Below, piece after piece: positions 5,085 through 6,260 of a stretch of DNA of 6,260 bases (positions are counted from its first letter, which is position 1; each line of letters starts with the position of its first letter). Below the pieces are notes generated by a model that made no database searches, was not told the origin of the DNA, and saw only the letters and a list, made by a program, of their open reading frames with translations. The DNA is from Ruminococcaceae bacterium UBA737 (GTDB lineage: Bacteria > Bacillota > Clostridia > Oscillospirales > Acutalibacteraceae), in the NCBI GenBank assembly GCA_002297415.1, contig DBKZ01000005.1, positions 36,006 through 42,265 on the forward strand, in the 5' to 3' direction. Both the position numbers and the translations under genes were made by a program.

Positions 5085-6260
5085 TTATTTCCTTTCTAAC
5101 ATAGGCTTTAAGAATTTACCTGTATACGATTTTTCGCAGGCGGCAATCTTTTCGGGCGTTCCCTCGCAGACTACCGTGCCGCCCTTATCTCCGCCATCGG
5201 GGCCTAAATCAATAATATGGTCGGCGGTTTTTATAACATCAAGGTTATGCTCAATAACTATTATACTGTTTCCTGCGTCAACAAGGCGCTGCAAGACCTC
5301 GATAAGCCTATGGACATCGGCGGTGTGAAGTCCCGTTGTAGGCTCGTCCAAAATATAAACGGTTTTTCCCGTCGGCTTTTTCGAAAGCTCCGTAGCGAGC
5401 TTTACTCTCTGCGCCTCGCCGCCCGAAAGAGTGGTGGCAGGCTGGCCTATTTTAATATATCCGAGTCCGACATCAAAAAGCGTTTTAAGCTTTCTGTAAA
5501 TCCTCGGATGATTTTCGAAGAAGTTCATTCCCTCTTCAACGGTCATTTCAAGCACGTCGTAAATGCTCTTATCGCGGTATTTAACAGCGAGAACCTCTCG
5601 GCTGTAGCGCGTTCCGCCGCACACCTCGCAGGGAACATAAATATCGGGCAAAAAGTGCATTTCGATTTTTATAATTCCGTCTCCCTGACAAGCATCGCAT
5701 CTTCCGCCCTTTACATTAAAGGAAAATTTCCCCGGACCGAAGCCCTTTGACTTCGCGTCCTTAGTATTCGCAAAAAGGTCTCTGATATCGGTGAAAACGC
5801 CCGTATAAGTTGCAGGGTTGCTCCTCGGAGTTCTTCCTATCGGGGACTGGTCGATATTTATAACCTTATCAAGATTTTCTATTCCCTCCAAGCTTTTAAA
5901 GGCTCCGGGGAAGGTTTTTGCGCGGTTTAATTTATTCGCAAGCTCCTTATAAAGTATATCGTTTACCAAAGAGGATTTCCCGCTTCCCGAAACTCCGGTT
6001 ACGCAGACAAATTCGCCCAGCGGAATTTTAACATTTATATTTTTAAGATTATTTTCCTTAGCACCCTTGATTTTTAAGAAATTGCCGTTGCCCTTTCTTC
6101 GGCTTGTCGGAACGGGAATTTTCTTTCTGCCGGTAAGATAATCCGAGGTCACCGATTCAGTGCATTTTTCAAGCTCCTTCGGCGTTCCCGAGAATACGAC
6201 ATTTCCGCCGTGAATACCCGCCCCTGGGCCGATATCCACAATATAATCAGCCGCTCGCAT
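5085..6260 (-). CDS. uvrA: Excinuclease ABC subunit UvrA, C-terminal part (5' end beyond window)
   Basis: The DNA-damage recognition ATPase of UvrABC nucleotide excision repair; the window holds its last 391 residues, about 40% of a normal 940-residue protein. The Met codon at the right edge is internal: MRAADYIVDIGPGAGIHGG matches the conserved mid-protein stretch that follows the first ABC signature and Walker B region in E. coli UvrA. Seen here, numbered from the edge: Walker A GVSGSGKS (89-96), IDQSPIGRTPRSNPATYTG (136-154), the zinc-binding CDAC (188-191) and CEVC (211-214) with the standard 19-residue spacing, the ABC signature LSGGEAQRVKLA (278-289), Walker B VYILDEPTTGLH (301-312) and the switch histidine in IEHN (336-339). 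The C-terminus ends normally at FLKPMLERK, and all catalytic motifs are intact. A 15-bp hairpin follows. This is core chromosomal DNA and marks the right boundary of the accessory segment. Confidence 0.98.
   Translation of the reverse strand: MRAADYIVDIGPGAGIHGGNVVFSGTPKELEKCTESVTSDYLTGRKKIPVPTSRRKGNGNFLKIKGAKENNLKNINVKIPLGEFVCVTGVSGSGKSSLVNDILYKELANKLNRAKTFPGAFKSLEGIENLDKVINIDQSPIGRTPRSNPATYTGVFTDIRDLFANTKDAKSKGFGPGKFSFNVKGGRCDACQGDGIIKIEMHFLPDIYVPCEVCGGTRYSREVLAVKYRDKSIYDVLEMTVEEGMNFFENHPRIYRKLKTLFDVGLGYIKIGQPATTLSGGEAQRVKLATELSKKPTGKTVYILDEPTTGLHTADVHRLIEVLQRLVDAGNSIIVIEHNLDVIKTADHIIDLGPDGGDKGGTVVCEGTPEKIAACEKSYTGKFLKPMLERK

Noticed and set aside
5217..5750. 177-codon plus-strand open frame
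   Set aside because: Shadow of uvrA on the opposite strand.
6258..6260. ATG at the right edge as the start of a 391-aa gene
   Set aside because: The sequence after it matches the interior of UvrA; a real start would remove the first ABC ATPase domain. The gene simply runs off the window.

Overview
All recognisable genes in this window lie on the minus strand, so it reads from right to left. The window suggests a spore-forming member of the Clostridia (Firmicutes). It carries a SpoIIID-type sporulation regulator behind a sequence that fits a sigma-E promoter, Gram-positive style promoters and terminators, and a clostridial-looking UvrA. Genus cannot be fixed from this stretch.

Layout from right to left: (1) 6260-5085 is the C-terminal part of uvrA, entering from beyond the right edge and closed by a perfect 15-bp hairpin. 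(2) 5030-4732 is a self-contained small unit: a sigma-E-like promoter, a SpoIIID-type box, a 50-residue SpoIIID-like HTH gene that stops far short of the family's usual length, and a strong intrinsic terminator. (3) 4708-3365 is a long inverted repeat, a near-consensus housekeeping promoter (TTGACT-N17-TATAAT), and a complete 409-aa AAA/DUF4143 ATPase. (4) 3297-1 is an extended -10 promoter over a palindrome, followed by a two-gene operon with a 10-nt gap. The first gene is a 329-aa adenine-methylase-like 'subunit M' protein with no visible NPPY motif. The second is a large protein, open at the left edge after 755 residues, that joins an N-terminal GIY-YIG-like nuclease domain to a superfamily 2 helicase.

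The most interesting part is the two-gene operon on the left. A putative nuclease, a translocase motor and a methylase-like protein without its expected catalytic motif together look like a restriction-type DNA defence system of non-standard build. The methyl-transfer activity, if there is any, must lie outside the window or be absent. The DUF4143 ATPase has its own promoter and need not be part of it, although no convincing terminator separates the two. The second point of interest is the shortened SpoIIID-like gene, whose sporulation-type control region looks intact although the protein has lost its C-terminal half.

The non-coding gaps (3266-3364, 4595-4795, 4949-5084) are short and are accounted for by the promoters, repeats and terminators listed. 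I saw no tRNA, rRNA, CRISPR array, insertion sequence or riboswitch.
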